DNA of 64,000 nucleotides, from NCBI RefSeq assembly GCF_000400485.1, contig NZ_ASHR01000001.1:32626-96625 (forward strand), in the 5' to 3' direction. How positions within the stretch are numbered: position 1 is the stretch's first letter; each line of letters begins with the position of its first letter. This stretch comes from Agrococcus pavilionensis RW1 (GTDB lineage: Bacteria; Actinomycetota; Actinomycetes; Actinomycetales; Microbacteriaceae). The translations under genes were made by a program, and so were the position numbers. Positions 37,003 to 45,161 of this stretch are shown in pieces. Below the pieces are notes generated by a model. It searched no databases. It saw only the letters and a list, made by a program, of their open reading frames with translations, and was not told the DNA's origin.

Positions 37003-38168
37003 CGCGTCGTCTCCGCTCGGTCGTCGTGGCCCTGGTCGGTCTCGCTCAGGTCGATCCTCGCACCGCCCGCCGCGTCGCTGCGCCCGACGGCGTCGAGCAC
37101 GCGCTGCACCGCGAGGCCGTCGGCGAACGACGGCTCGGGAGGAGCGCCCGCGGCGATCGCCCGCAGCAGGTCGGCCGCTTGCGCGGTGAAGGTGCTGTCC
37201 CAGCCGAGCACGTGCCCGGGCGGCCACCACCCCTCGAGCAGCGGGTGGTGCGCCTCGGTCACGAGCACGCGCGCGGGCCAGCCGTCGCGGCCCGAGGTGA
37301 CCGTGAGCTCGTTGAGCCGCTCGAGGTCGAACGCGATCGCGCCGTCGGTGCCGTGCACCTCGAGCTCGAGCGCGTTCTTCCTGCCCGCGGCGACGCGCGA
37401 GACCTCGATCGAGGCGGTCGCGCCGCGAGCGAGGTCGAGCAGCGCCCACGCGGCGTCGTCGACGCTCACGCGCTCCGGCCCCGCCGGGCCCGGCCGCTCG
37501 GGCTGGAACGTGCGCAGCGCGCCCCGCACGCCGACGACCTCGTCGCCCGTGAGCGACCGCACCTGGTCGATGACGTGCGAGCCGAGGTCGCCGAGCGCGC
37601 CGGAGCCGGCGGTCTCGGCCCGCAGCCGCCACGTCATGGGCGCCTCGGGGTCGACGAGCCAGTCCTGCAGGTAGGCCGCGCGGATCGAGCGCACCTCGCC
37701 GATGCGGCCGTCGGCGATGAGCCGCCGGGCGAGCGCGAGCGCGGGCACGCGCCGGTAGTTGAAGCCGAGCATCGCGACGCCGGGCGCGCGCTCGGCGGCT
37801 GCGACCATGCGCTCGGCCTCGGCGGCGTCGAGCGCGAGCGGCTTCTCGACGAGCACGTGCTTGCCCGCCTCGAGCGCCGCGATCGCCATCTCGGAGTGCA
37901 GGTGGCCCGGCGTGCAGACGTCGACGACGTCGATGTCGTCGCGCTCGACGACGCTGCGCCAGTCGGTGGATGCCTCGTGCCAGCCGAGGGCGTCGGCGGC
38001 GGCACGGGTGCGCTCGGCGTCCGACCCGCACAGCACGCGCATCCGGAGTTCCGGCACGTCGCGGAAGACCGCGCCGACGTTGCGCCACGCGCTCGAGTGG
38101 GCGCGGCCCATGAAGGCGGTGCCGAGCACCGCGACCCCGAGCGGTCGCTTCCCCTGCCGCGCGCTCAT
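36999..38168 (-). CDS. Gfo/Idh/MocA family NAD(P)-dependent oxidoreductase
   Basis: Oxidises or reduces a sugar or cyclitol hydroxyl. The 389 residues begin with the Rossmann motif [14 protein letters not shown], then [29 protein letters not shown] with the conserved EKP lysine, and [14 protein letters not shown] carrying the catalytic His pattern (D-x2-x-H). The C-terminal beta sheet runs to about residue 375. ATGA overlaps link it to both isomerase genes. This set of dehydrogenase plus two TIM barrels resembles inositol or rare-sugar catabolic clusters; the substrate is inferred at class level only. Confidence 0.9.
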   Translation of the reverse strand: MSARQGKRPLGVAVLGTAFMGRAHSSAWRNVGAVFRDVPELRMRVLCGSDAERTRAAADALGWHEASTDWRSVVERDDIDVVDVCTPGHLHSEMAIAALEAGKHVLVEKPLALDAAEAERMVAAAERAPGVAMLGFNYRRVPALALARRLIADGRIGEVRSIRAAYLQDWLVDPEAPMTWRLRAETAGSGALGDLGSHVIDQVRSLTGDEVVGVRGALRTFQPERPGPAGPERVSVDDAAWALLDLARGATASIEVSRVAAGRKNALELEVHGTDGAIAFDLERLNELTVTSGRDGWPARVLVTEAHHPLLEGWWPPGHVLGWDSTFTAQAADLLRAIAAGAPPEPSFADGLAVQRVLDAVGRSDAAGGARIDLSETDQGHDDRAETTR

Positions 38169-39019
38169 GCCGCCTCCAGCTCGCGGAGGAGGGCGAGGCC
38201 GTCCCGCGCGAGCGCGTCCTGCGTGGGCGCGAGCGGCCGCCAGATCGAGGCCGCGACGGCGATCGCCGCGTTGTCGGCCGTGAAGCTCTCGATGACGAGC
38301 GGGCCGGCGTAGCCCACGGCGTCGAGCGCCGCGCGCACGCCGGGCCAGTCGGTCTGATCGCCGCCGGGCGCGCCGCGGTCGCTCCCGCAGACCTGCACGT
38401 GCACGAGGTGCTCCCCCGCGGCGCGGATCGCCGCGGGCGTCGAGCGCTCCTCGATGCCGAGGTGGTACGTGTCGAGCGCGAGCCCGAGGTGCTCGCCGAG
38501 CAGCGGCTCGAGCGCGTCGAGCGACTGCTCGACGGTGTTGAGCAGGCTCGTCTCGTAGCGGTTGAGCGGCTCGATGCCGATGCGCACGCCGCGCGCGGCG
38601 GCGTGCTCGACGACGGTCGCGAGGCCGGCTCGCAGCCGCGCGATCGTCGCGGCGCGCTCGTCGGCGCCCTGGCGCCACGTGCGGCCCGTCTCGGCGGTGA
38701 ACGGACCGCACACCGCGGGAGCGCCGATCGCGGCGGCGAGGTCGATGCACGCGGCGAGGTAGCCGCGCGTCGCCTCGACGACGTCCTCGTCGTCGTCGAC
38801 GAGCGAGCGGCCGGGGCCCATCGCGCCGACGACGCTCGCCCCGAGCCCGTGCCGCTCGAGCAGCGGCACGAGCGCCTCGGCGCTCAGGTCGCCCTCGCGC
38901 TCGAGCGGCAGCTCGACGACGTCGAAGCCGAGGTCGGCGACGTGGGCGATGGCCTCGGGTGCGCCGGCGTCGCGCAGCGGCGACGTCCACACCCACGTGT
39001 TGATCCCGATCGGGCGCAC
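38165..39019 (-). CDS. Sugar phosphate isomerase/epimerase (ketose 3-epimerase-like TIM barrel)
   Basis: A 284-residue TIM barrel resembling D-tagatose/D-psicose/L-ribulose 3-epimerases. Family marks are [10 protein letters not shown] at the start, [31 protein letters not shown] with the metal Glu, [12 protein letters not shown], and [22 protein letters not shown] near the C-terminus. The GTG start at 39019 has AAGGAGGG seven bases upstream. It follows the binding-protein gene after a strong hairpin. Confidence 0.88.
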   Translation of the reverse strand: MRPIGINTWVWTSPLRDAGAPEAIAHVADLGFDVVELPLEREGDLSAEALVPLLERHGLGASVVGAMGPGRSLVDDDEDVVEATRGYLAACIDLAAAIGAPAVCGPFTAETGRTWRQGADERAATIARLRAGLATVVEHAAARGVRIGIEPLNRYETSLLNTVEQSLDALEPLLGEHLGLALDTYHLGIEERSTPAAIRAAGEHLVHVQVCGSDRGAPGGDQTDWPGVRAALDAVGYAGPLVIESFTADNAAIAVAASIWRPLAPTQDALARDGLALLRELEAA

Positions 39020-39060
39020 GCGCGCCCTCCTTCCGGCTCGCGGTGACGGTGGGACGGGGC

Positions 39061-39089
39061 GCCGGGGCCCGCGCGGAGCGGGCCCCGGC
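39061..39089 (-). terminator. GC-rich hairpin between binding protein and downstream sugar genes
   Basis: GCCGGGGCCCGC pairs perfectly with GCGGGCCCCGGC around a GCGGA loop, seven bases after the binding-protein stop. In ABC operons such a hairpin often lowers downstream expression or protects the 3' end of the abundant binding-protein mRNA. Full termination is not shown. Confidence 0.7.
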
Positions 39090-39095
39090 CCTCGA

Positions 39096-40313
39096 TCAGC
39101 GGTCCTGCCAGGCCTCGGGGAACCCGGGGAGGTCCTCGCCGCCGAAGCGCGCGTAGTGCCCGTCGGGCATCCCCTCGTTGGCGGCGAGCGCGTCGGCGCG
39201 CTCGTCCTCCTCGATCGGCTCCTGCGGCAGCACCCACTCCGTCGGCACCGGCTCGCCGTTCGCGATCATCTCGACCGCGAGCAGCGGCGTGCGCCACTGG
39301 AAGTTGGAGTAGACCGGTGCGAGCGCCGTCATGCCGCGCTCGTCCCACGCGCGGAGGAAGCTCATCTCGTCCTCCCCCGTCATGACGGGCAGCTCGGCCC
39401 CCGCGTCCTCGAACGCCTCGATCGCCGCGACGGCGCCGTCGCCCGCGTCCATCCAGACGCCGTGCACCTCGCCCGCCGACAGCGCATCCGTGATGATGCT
39501 CTTGATCTCGGTCGGGTCAGCCCCCGTGAAGTGGTCGTCGACCGTCATGCCGGCCTCGGTGAGCAGCCGCTCCGCCGCCGCCCAGCGGTGCTCGAGCACG
39601 TCGACGCCCGGCAGGATGCGCAGCGCGACGATGTTGGAGCCCGGCTCGAGGTTGTCGATGAGGAACTCGGCGGTGTCGATGCCCCACGCGTACCCGCCGA
39701 TGGGGTGGATGAACGTCGTCGCGCAATCGGTGTCGACGCCGCGGTCGAACACGATGACGGGCTTGCCCGTCTCGCACGCCCGGTCGACGGCGGGCGTGAG
39801 CGCCGCGGTCGAGTTGGGCGAGATGATGTAGACGTCGCAGTCGCCCTGCGCGATGAAGAAGTCGATGTCGGCGATCTGCGTGTTGTCGTCGTCGCCGGCG
39901 TCGCGCACCTCCATCGACTCGATGACGCCCGACTCCTGCAGCGCCGCGAGCTGCTGCTGCATCGTGATGAAGCCGGTCTGGCGCCACGGGTTCGAGATGG
40001 ATGCGTTGGCGAAGCACACGCGCATCGGCTCGTCGGAGGCCCACTCGGCCGTGTCGGTCATGGGGCCGTCGATGTACTGCAGCCACGGCGTCTCGGGGTC
40101 GCCCTCGAAGGTCGCCGAGCGCTGCTCGAACTGCTCGTCGAAGACGGCCTGGTCGAACCACTCGCCGCCCGACGCCTGCGTCTCGGCCGGCGGCGGCGCG
40201 CTCGCGTCGCCGGTCGCCGAGGGGCTGACGCTGCCGTCGGTGCTGCATGCGGCGAGCATCGTCGCCGCCGCGAGGGCCGCGACGGTGAGGCCCATCCTGC
40301 GCTTGCGCATCAT
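39096..40313 (-). CDS. Sugar ABC transporter substrate-binding lipoprotein (ribose-type)
   Basis: Extracytoplasmic periplasmic-binding-protein-like lipoprotein of 405 residues. A signal peptide (MMRKRRMGLTVAALAAATML) ends in the lipobox LAAC, with the acylated Cys at about residue 23. A Ser/Ala/Pro-rich linker follows. The type-1 PBP fold has VCFANASISNPWRQTGF, DVYIISPNSTAALTPAVDRA, GKPVIVFDRGVD and HPIGGYAWGIDTAEFL. The ATG at 40313 overlaps the permease stop (ATGA), with AGGAG upstream. Sugar or cyclitol is likely; the exact ligand is unknown. Confidence 0.92.
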   Translation of the reverse strand: MMRKRRMGLTVAALAAATMLAACSTDGSVSPSATGDASAPPPAETQASGGEWFDQAVFDEQFEQRSATFEGDPETPWLQYIDGPMTDTAEWASDEPMRVCFANASISNPWRQTGFITMQQQLAALQESGVIESMEVRDAGDDDNTQIADIDFFIAQGDCDVYIISPNSTAALTPAVDRACETGKPVIVFDRGVDTDCATTFIHPIGGYAWGIDTAEFLIDNLEPGSNIVALRILPGVDVLEHRWAAAERLLTEAGMTVDDHFTGADPTEIKSIITDALSAGEVHGVWMDAGDGAVAAIEAFEDAGAELPVMTGEDEMSFLRAWDERGMTALAPVYSNFQWRTPLLAVEMIANGEPVPTEWVLPQEPIEEDERADALAANEGMPDGHYARFGGEDLPGFPEAWQDR

Positions 40314-41368
40314 CGTTCTCCTGATCGTGTCGTGGTGGTTGGGATGGAGGCGGTCCCCGCCGGGCCGGTCGCGCCGGCGGGTCGTGACGGCTTGGGCTTC
40401 CGCGCCGAGCGCCACGCGACGGCGCCGAGCGCGACGGCGGCGATGATGATCGCCCCCTGCACGGTCGGCCGCCAGGTCGCGTCGATGCCAGCGATGTTGA
40501 GGAGCGTGAAGAGCAGCTCGAGCGAGATGGCGCCGGCCGCGGCCGAGAGCACCCAGCCCCGGCCGCCGCCGAGCACGGCGCCACCGAGCACGACCGCGGT
40601 GATCGCCTGGAACTCGTAGCCCTGGCCGACGCTCGGGTGCACGCCCGCGTAGCCCACGAGCAGGATGCCTGCGACGGTCGCCGCGAGCGACGAGAGCACG
40701 AAGGCCGAGGTCTTGACGAGCACGAGCCGCGTGCCCGCGAGGCGCGCCGTCACCGGGTTGTCGCCGACCGCGAGCAGCGTCTGGCCGAACGGCGCGCGCA
40801 TGACGAGCCACGCGAGGAGGCCGACGGCGAGCAGGATGAGCACGGGGTACGGCACGACGCCGAACAGGGCGCCGCGGCCGATCTCGCGGAAGCTGTCGAC
40901 GGGGTTGCCGGTCGCGGCGCCGCCCGTGAGGAAGCGCACGAAGCCGTAGAGGGCGAGCATCATGCCGAGGGTGGCGATGAAGCTCGGCACCTTCGCGACC
41001 GTCGTGAGCAGCCCGTTCACGACGCCGACCACGACGCCGACGGCGAGCATGAGCGCGATGCCGCGCAGGATCATCGCCTCGTCCTGGCCGATGACGTTGC
41101 CGGCGATCACGACCTGCGTCGCGATCACCGCGCCCATCGAGAGGTCGAACTCGCCCGAGACGATGACGAAGAACTGCCCGATCGCCGCGATCGCGATGGG
41201 CGCCGTGCGCGAGAGGAAGCGCACGAGCTGACCCGGCTCGGCGAAGTTGGGGTTCATGGCGATGACGCCGATGAGCAGCACGACGAGCAGCACGAAGACG
41301 GCGCCGCTCGGGGTCGCGAGGCCCGAGAGGAAGCGCTGGCCGAGCGAGCGCTGCGCGGTGGCGATCAC
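40310..41368 (-). CDS. Sugar ABC transporter permease, RbsC-like (second)
   Basis: Integral membrane permease of 352 residues with about eight to ten helices. Family signatures include FVIVSGEFDLSMGAVIA, VNGLLTTVAKVPSFIATLGMM, and the EAA-like AVGDNPVTARLAGTRLVLVK and YEFQAITAVVLGGAVLGGGRG. The C-terminal ~30 residues are a Pro/Arg/Thr-rich tail. The GTG start at 41368 overlaps the stop of the first permease. The two permeases are different paralogues and probably form a heterodimer. Confidence 0.92.
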   Translation of the reverse strand: MIATAQRSLGQRFLSGLATPSGAVFVLLVVLLIGVIAMNPNFAEPGQLVRFLSRTAPIAIAAIGQFFVIVSGEFDLSMGAVIATQVVIAGNVIGQDEAMILRGIALMLAVGVVVGVVNGLLTTVAKVPSFIATLGMMLALYGFVRFLTGGAATGNPVDSFREIGRGALFGVVPYPVLILLAVGLLAWLVMRAPFGQTLLAVGDNPVTARLAGTRLVLVKTSAFVLSSLAATVAGILLVGYAGVHPSVGQGYEFQAITAVVLGGAVLGGGRGWVLSAAAGAISLELLFTLLNIAGIDATWRPTVQGAIIIAAVALGAVAWRSARKPKPSRPAGATGPAGTASIPTTTTRSGER

Positions 41369-42381
41369 GGGGCCGCCTCCTTCCCCGGTCGGAACCTCGG
41401 GGGCCTCCGCTGCACGCTCCGCCACGCGTAGAGGGCGACGGCGAGCACGATGACCGAGCCGCGGATGAAGTCCTTGAGGAACGGGTTGACCTCGAGCACG
41501 CTCATGACGTTGTCGAGCACCGCGAAGATCGCGACGCCGCCGATCGTGCCGAGCACGCTCCCGACGCCGCCCGCGAGCAGCGTGCCGCCGAGCACGACCG
41601 CGGCGATCGACATGAGGTCGTAGCCGCCCTGCGAGCCGATCGTCGGGCTGCCGACCGAGGTGCGCGCGAGCAGCAGCAGCCCCGCGAGGCCGGCGAGCAT
41701 CGAGCACAGCGCGTGCGCGACGACGACGGGCACCTTCGTGCGCACGCCCGAGAGCCGCGCGACGCTCGCGCTGCCGCCGACCGCGTAGAGGTGGTGCCCG
41801 AGCCGGGTGCGGTGCAGCAGCAGCGCGGCGAGCGCAGCGCACGCGAGCATGATGATCGTCGAGAGCGGCACGCCCGCGATGAGCGTCGCGCCGATCACCC
41901 GGAACTCGGGCGGCGCGGAGCCGAACGAGCCCTGGAAGCTCGTGCCGAGCCAGCCCGAGATGATGAGGCCGACGCCGAGCGTCGCGATGAAGCCGTGCAC
42001 GCGGAGCCCCGTGACGATGAGGCCGTTCACGGCGCCGATGCCGGCGGAGACGGCGAGCGCGGCGAGCACGCCCGGCACGATGCCGGCAGGACCCTGCGCC
42101 ATGACACCCGCGCCGATGATGGATGCGGTGCTCACGACGTAGGGGACGGAGAGGTCGAGGCTGCCCGCGATGATCACGAGCGTCTGGCCGATCGCGACGA
42201 AGCCGAGGATCGACATGAGGGTCAGCACGGCCGCGAGGTTGCCGGCGGTGAAGAAGGGCTTCCCCGCCGCGGTGACGAGCACGGCGCTCAGCACGAGCAC
42301 CGCGGCGAGCACGATGAAGACGATCGCGGTCGTCGAGAGCCGCCGGCGCCGCACGGGCCGCGCGCCCACGACGGCGCTCAC
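41365..42381 (-). CDS. Sugar ABC transporter permease, RbsC-like (first)
   Basis: A 338-residue permease with about nine membrane helices. It shows LVIIAGSLDLSVPYVVS, VNGLIVTGLRVHGFIATLGVGL, AVGGSASVARLSGVRTKVPV and YDLMSIAAVVLGGTLLAGGVGSVLGT, the pattern of ribose/galactose-type inner-membrane components. The GTG start at 42381 overlaps the ATPase stop (GTGA). It precedes the paralogous permease gene. Confidence 0.92.
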   Translation of the reverse strand: MSAVVGARPVRRRRLSTTAIVFIVLAAVLVLSAVLVTAAGKPFFTAGNLAAVLTLMSILGFVAIGQTLVIIAGSLDLSVPYVVSTASIIGAGVMAQGPAGIVPGVLAALAVSAGIGAVNGLIVTGLRVHGFIATLGVGLIISGWLGTSFQGSFGSAPPEFRVIGATLIAGVPLSTIIMLACAALAALLLHRTRLGHHLYAVGGSASVARLSGVRTKVPVVVAHALCSMLAGLAGLLLLARTSVGSPTIGSQGGYDLMSIAAVVLGGTLLAGGVGSVLGTIGGVAIFAVLDNVMSVLEVNPFLKDFIRGSVIVLAVALYAWRSVQRRPPRFRPGKEAAP

Positions 42382-43892
42382 GCCGCTGCCTCCGCGCCCT
42401 CGGCGCCCGCGGCGAGCGCGAGCACGTCCTCCTCGCTCGCCGAGGGCGGCAGCGCTCCGACGAGCCGCCCGTCGCGCATGACGAGCACGCGGTCGCTCAT
42501 GCCGAGCACCTCGGGCAGCTCGCTCGACGCCATCAGGATCGCGACGCCCGCGCTCGTGAGCCGCCGCATCACCTCGTAGACGCCGTACTTCGCGCCGACG
42601 TCGATGCCGCGCGTCGGCTCGTCCATGAGCACGACGCGCGGGGCGACCGCGAGCCAGCGCGCGAGCACGACCTTCTGCTGGTTGCCGCCCGAGAGGAACT
42701 GCACCTCCTGGTCGAGGCCGCGCGCGACGAGCGCGAGCTCCTCGAGCGTCGAGGGGAGCTCGGTGCGCGCCGCGGCGGTGCGGCCGGGGAAGACCGCCCG
42801 CACGACGCCGAGGGCGTTCTGCGCGACGGTGAGGCTGAGCGAGAGGCCCTGGCCCTTGCGGTCCTCGGTGATGAGGGCGAGGCCCGCGCGCACGCCGTGC
42901 CGAGGCGACCGCGGCCGCAGCGCCTCGCCGCCGACGCGCATCGAGCCGCGCGTGAACGGGTCGGCGCCGAAGATCGCGGACAGCAGCTCGGTGCGCCCGG
43001 CTCCCTGGAGACCGGCGAGCCCGACGATCTCGCCGGCGCGCACCTCGAGCGAGATGTCGTCGACGAAGCCGTTGCCGGCCCCCTCGAGCGCGAGCGCGAC
43101 CTCGCCCGGGGCAGCGTCCGCAGCGCGGTCGGGGAAGAAGGCCGAGAGCTCGCGGCCCACCATGAGCCGCACGAGGCCGCGCTCGTCGAGCTCGGCCGCG
43201 GGGTACGTGCCGACCTGCCGGCCGTCCTTGAGCACGGTGATGGTCGAGCACAGGTCGAAGACCTCGCGGAGGCGGTGCGAGACGTAGAGGATCGCGATGC
43301 CGCGCGCGGTGAGCGCCTCGACGATGCGGTACAGCAGCGAGACCTCGTGGTCGGCGAGCGCGGCCGTCGGCTCGTCCATCGAGATGACCTTCGCGTCGAG
43401 GCTCACGGCCTTCGCGATCTCGACGATCTGCTGCTCGGCGACCGAGAGCTGCCGCACGGGCAGCGCGGGGTCGAGGTCGGGCACGCCGATGCTCGAGAGC
43501 AGTTCGCGCGTCTCGCGCAGCATGCGCGCGCGGTCGACGAGCGGTCCCCGGCGCGGCTCGCGACCGAGCCAGACGTTCTCGGCGATCGAGCGGTCGACGA
43601 GCAGGTTGAACTCCTGGTAGACCGTCGCGATGCCCGCTCGCTGCGCCTACAGCGGAGACGAGAAGGAGACGCGCTCGCCGTGCAGCTCGAGCGTGCCCTC
43701 GTCGGGGTGGTGGGCGCCCGCGATGATTTTCATGAGCGTCGACTTGCCCGCGCCGTTCTCCCCCACGAGCCCGTGCACCTCGCCGGCCCGCAGCTCGATG
43801 CCCACGCCGTGCAGCACGGTCGTGCCGAGGAACGACTGCACGATGCCGCTCGCGCGCAGCACCGGCTCGCCGGTCGTCGCCGGAGCGGCCAT
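42378..43892 (-). pseudogene. Sugar ABC transporter ATPase (RbsA-like) interrupted by an in-frame amber codon
   Basis: The frame from ATG 43892 encodes two ABC domains. Domain 1 has Walker A LVGENGAGKSTLMK at about residues 43-54. At codon 82 (43647-43649) a TAG stands in the same frame; relatives have Gln in the sequence PLQAQRAGIATVYQE, so CAG to TAG would explain it. The frame after it is intact: VYQEFNLL, LSVAEQQIVEIAKA, Walker B VISMDEPTAALADHE, then domain 2 with GLQGAGRTELL and LSGGNQQKVVLARWL. An internal ATG at 43523 could start only a fragment without the first Walker A. Unless suppressed or a sequencing error, the transporter is probably inactive. Confidence 0.85.
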
Positions 43893-43931
43893 GACGTCTT
43901 CGTCCACGCCGACACTGTGGCACGCACCCGC

Positions 43932-43957
43932 ACTTTTGTCGAGCAACCGACGAAAGT
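43932..43957. promoter_or_regulatory. Palindromic candidate operator between ABC operon and ROK regulator
   Basis: ACTTTTGTCG and CGACGAAAGT form an inverted repeat, one mismatch per arm pair, around AGCAAC. It is unusually AT-rich for this region and lies in the 110-bp divergent intergenic space, 40 bases from the ATPase start and 46 bases from the regulator start. This placement fits an operator bound by the ROK protein. Confidence 0.6.
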
Positions 43958-44002
43958 TGTTCCGATCGTGTCGGAAGCCCGCGGATGTGCTTCACTGCAC
44001 TC

Positions 44003-45157
44003 ATGCGCACGAGCGAGCTGTTCGACCTGCTGCGCGACGGCCGGCCCCGCACGCGAGCGGAGCTCGCGCGCACCGCCGGGGTCGCGCGCTCCTCGGTCGC
44101 CGCGCACATCGACGCGCTCACGCGCCTCGGCTACGTCGCGCCGGTCGGCGACGCGGCCTCGACGGGCGGCCGGCCCGCGTCGCTCTTCGCGCTCAACCCC
44201 GCGGCCCGCCTCGTCGTCGGCGTCGACGTCGGCGCGACGCACGTGCTCGTCGAGCTCGCCGACCTCGCGGGCGCGCCGCTCGGCGACGCGCGCGCCGACC
44301 TCGACGTCGCCGAGGGCCCCGAGGCGGTGCTCGGGTGGATCGTCGACGCCGTGCAGCGGCTCGTCGCCGAGCACGGCCGGGAGCCGCGCGAGGTCGTCGC
44401 GCTCGGCATCGGCCTGCCCGGCCCCGTCGAGCACGCGACGGGCATGCCGATCAGCCCGCCCATCATGCCGGGCTGGCACCGCTTCGACGTCGCGGGCCAC
44501 TTGCGCGAGCGGCTCGGCTGCCCCGTGCTCGTCGACAACGACGTGAACATCATGGCGCTCGGCGAGCAGCGCACCGCGTGGCCCGAGACCGACGACTTCG
44601 TGCTCGTCAAGGTCGCGACGGGCATCGGCGCGGGCATCATCTCGGGCGGCCGGCTGCAGCGCGGCGCGCAGGGCACCGCGGGCGACCTCGGGCACGTGCG
44701 CGTGCCCGGCTCGAGCGCGCCGTGCCGATGCGGCAACGAGGGCTGCCTCGAGGCGGTCGCCGCCGGGCCCGCGATCGCCGCGGCGCTCCGCGAGCAGGGG
44801 CTCGAGGTCGAGGGCACCGGCGACGTCGTCGCGCTCGCGCGGCTCGGCTCCGTCGAGGCGGCGCGAGCGCTGCGGCAGGCGGGGCGCGACCTCGGCGAGG
44901 TGCTCGCGATGCTCGTGAACCTCGTCAACCCATCCGTCATCGTCATCGGCGGGCGGCTCGCGGGCGCGGGCGAGGACCTGCTCGCGGGCATCAGCGAGGT
45001 CGTCTACCGGCGATCGCTGCCCCTCGCGACCGAGCACCTGCGGATCGCCGCGAGCACGACCCAGGCGGATGCGGCGGTGCGGGGCGCGGTCGCGCTCGCG
45101 ATCGAGCACGCCCTCTCCCCCGAGGTGCTCGACGCCGAGACCCGCGCGATGGCGTGA
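44003..45157 (+). CDS. ROK-family transcriptional regulator
   Basis: A 384-residue repressor-type ROK protein. The N-terminal winged helix-turn-helix (about 1-65) contains TRAELARTAGVARSSVAAHIDALTRLGYV. The sugar-kinase-like domain has VVGVDVGATHVLVELAD, LVDNDVNIMALGE, ATGIGAGIISGG and the zinc motif CRCGNEGCLE. It is divergent from the sugar ABC operon and probably controls it in response to a sugar. ATG at 44003 gives the HTH its usual N-terminus. It ends four bases from the convergent rsh stop. Confidence 0.92.
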   Translation: MRTSELFDLLRDGRPRTRAELARTAGVARSSVAAHIDALTRLGYVAPVGDAASTGGRPASLFALNPAARLVVGVDVGATHVLVELADLAGAPLGDARADLDVAEGPEAVLGWIVDAVQRLVAEHGREPREVVALGIGLPGPVEHATGMPISPPIMPGWHRFDVAGHLRERLGCPVLVDNDVNIMALGEQRTAWPETDDFVLVKVATGIGAGIISGGRLQRGAQGTAGDLGHVRVPGSSAPCRCGNEGCLEAVAAGPAIAAALREQGLEVEGTGDVVALARLGSVEAARALRQAGRDLGEVLAMLVNLVNPSVIVIGGRLAGAGEDLLAGISEVVYRRSLPLATEHLRIAASTTQADAAVRGAVALAIEHALSPEVLDAETRAMA

Positions 45158-45161
45158 GCGC

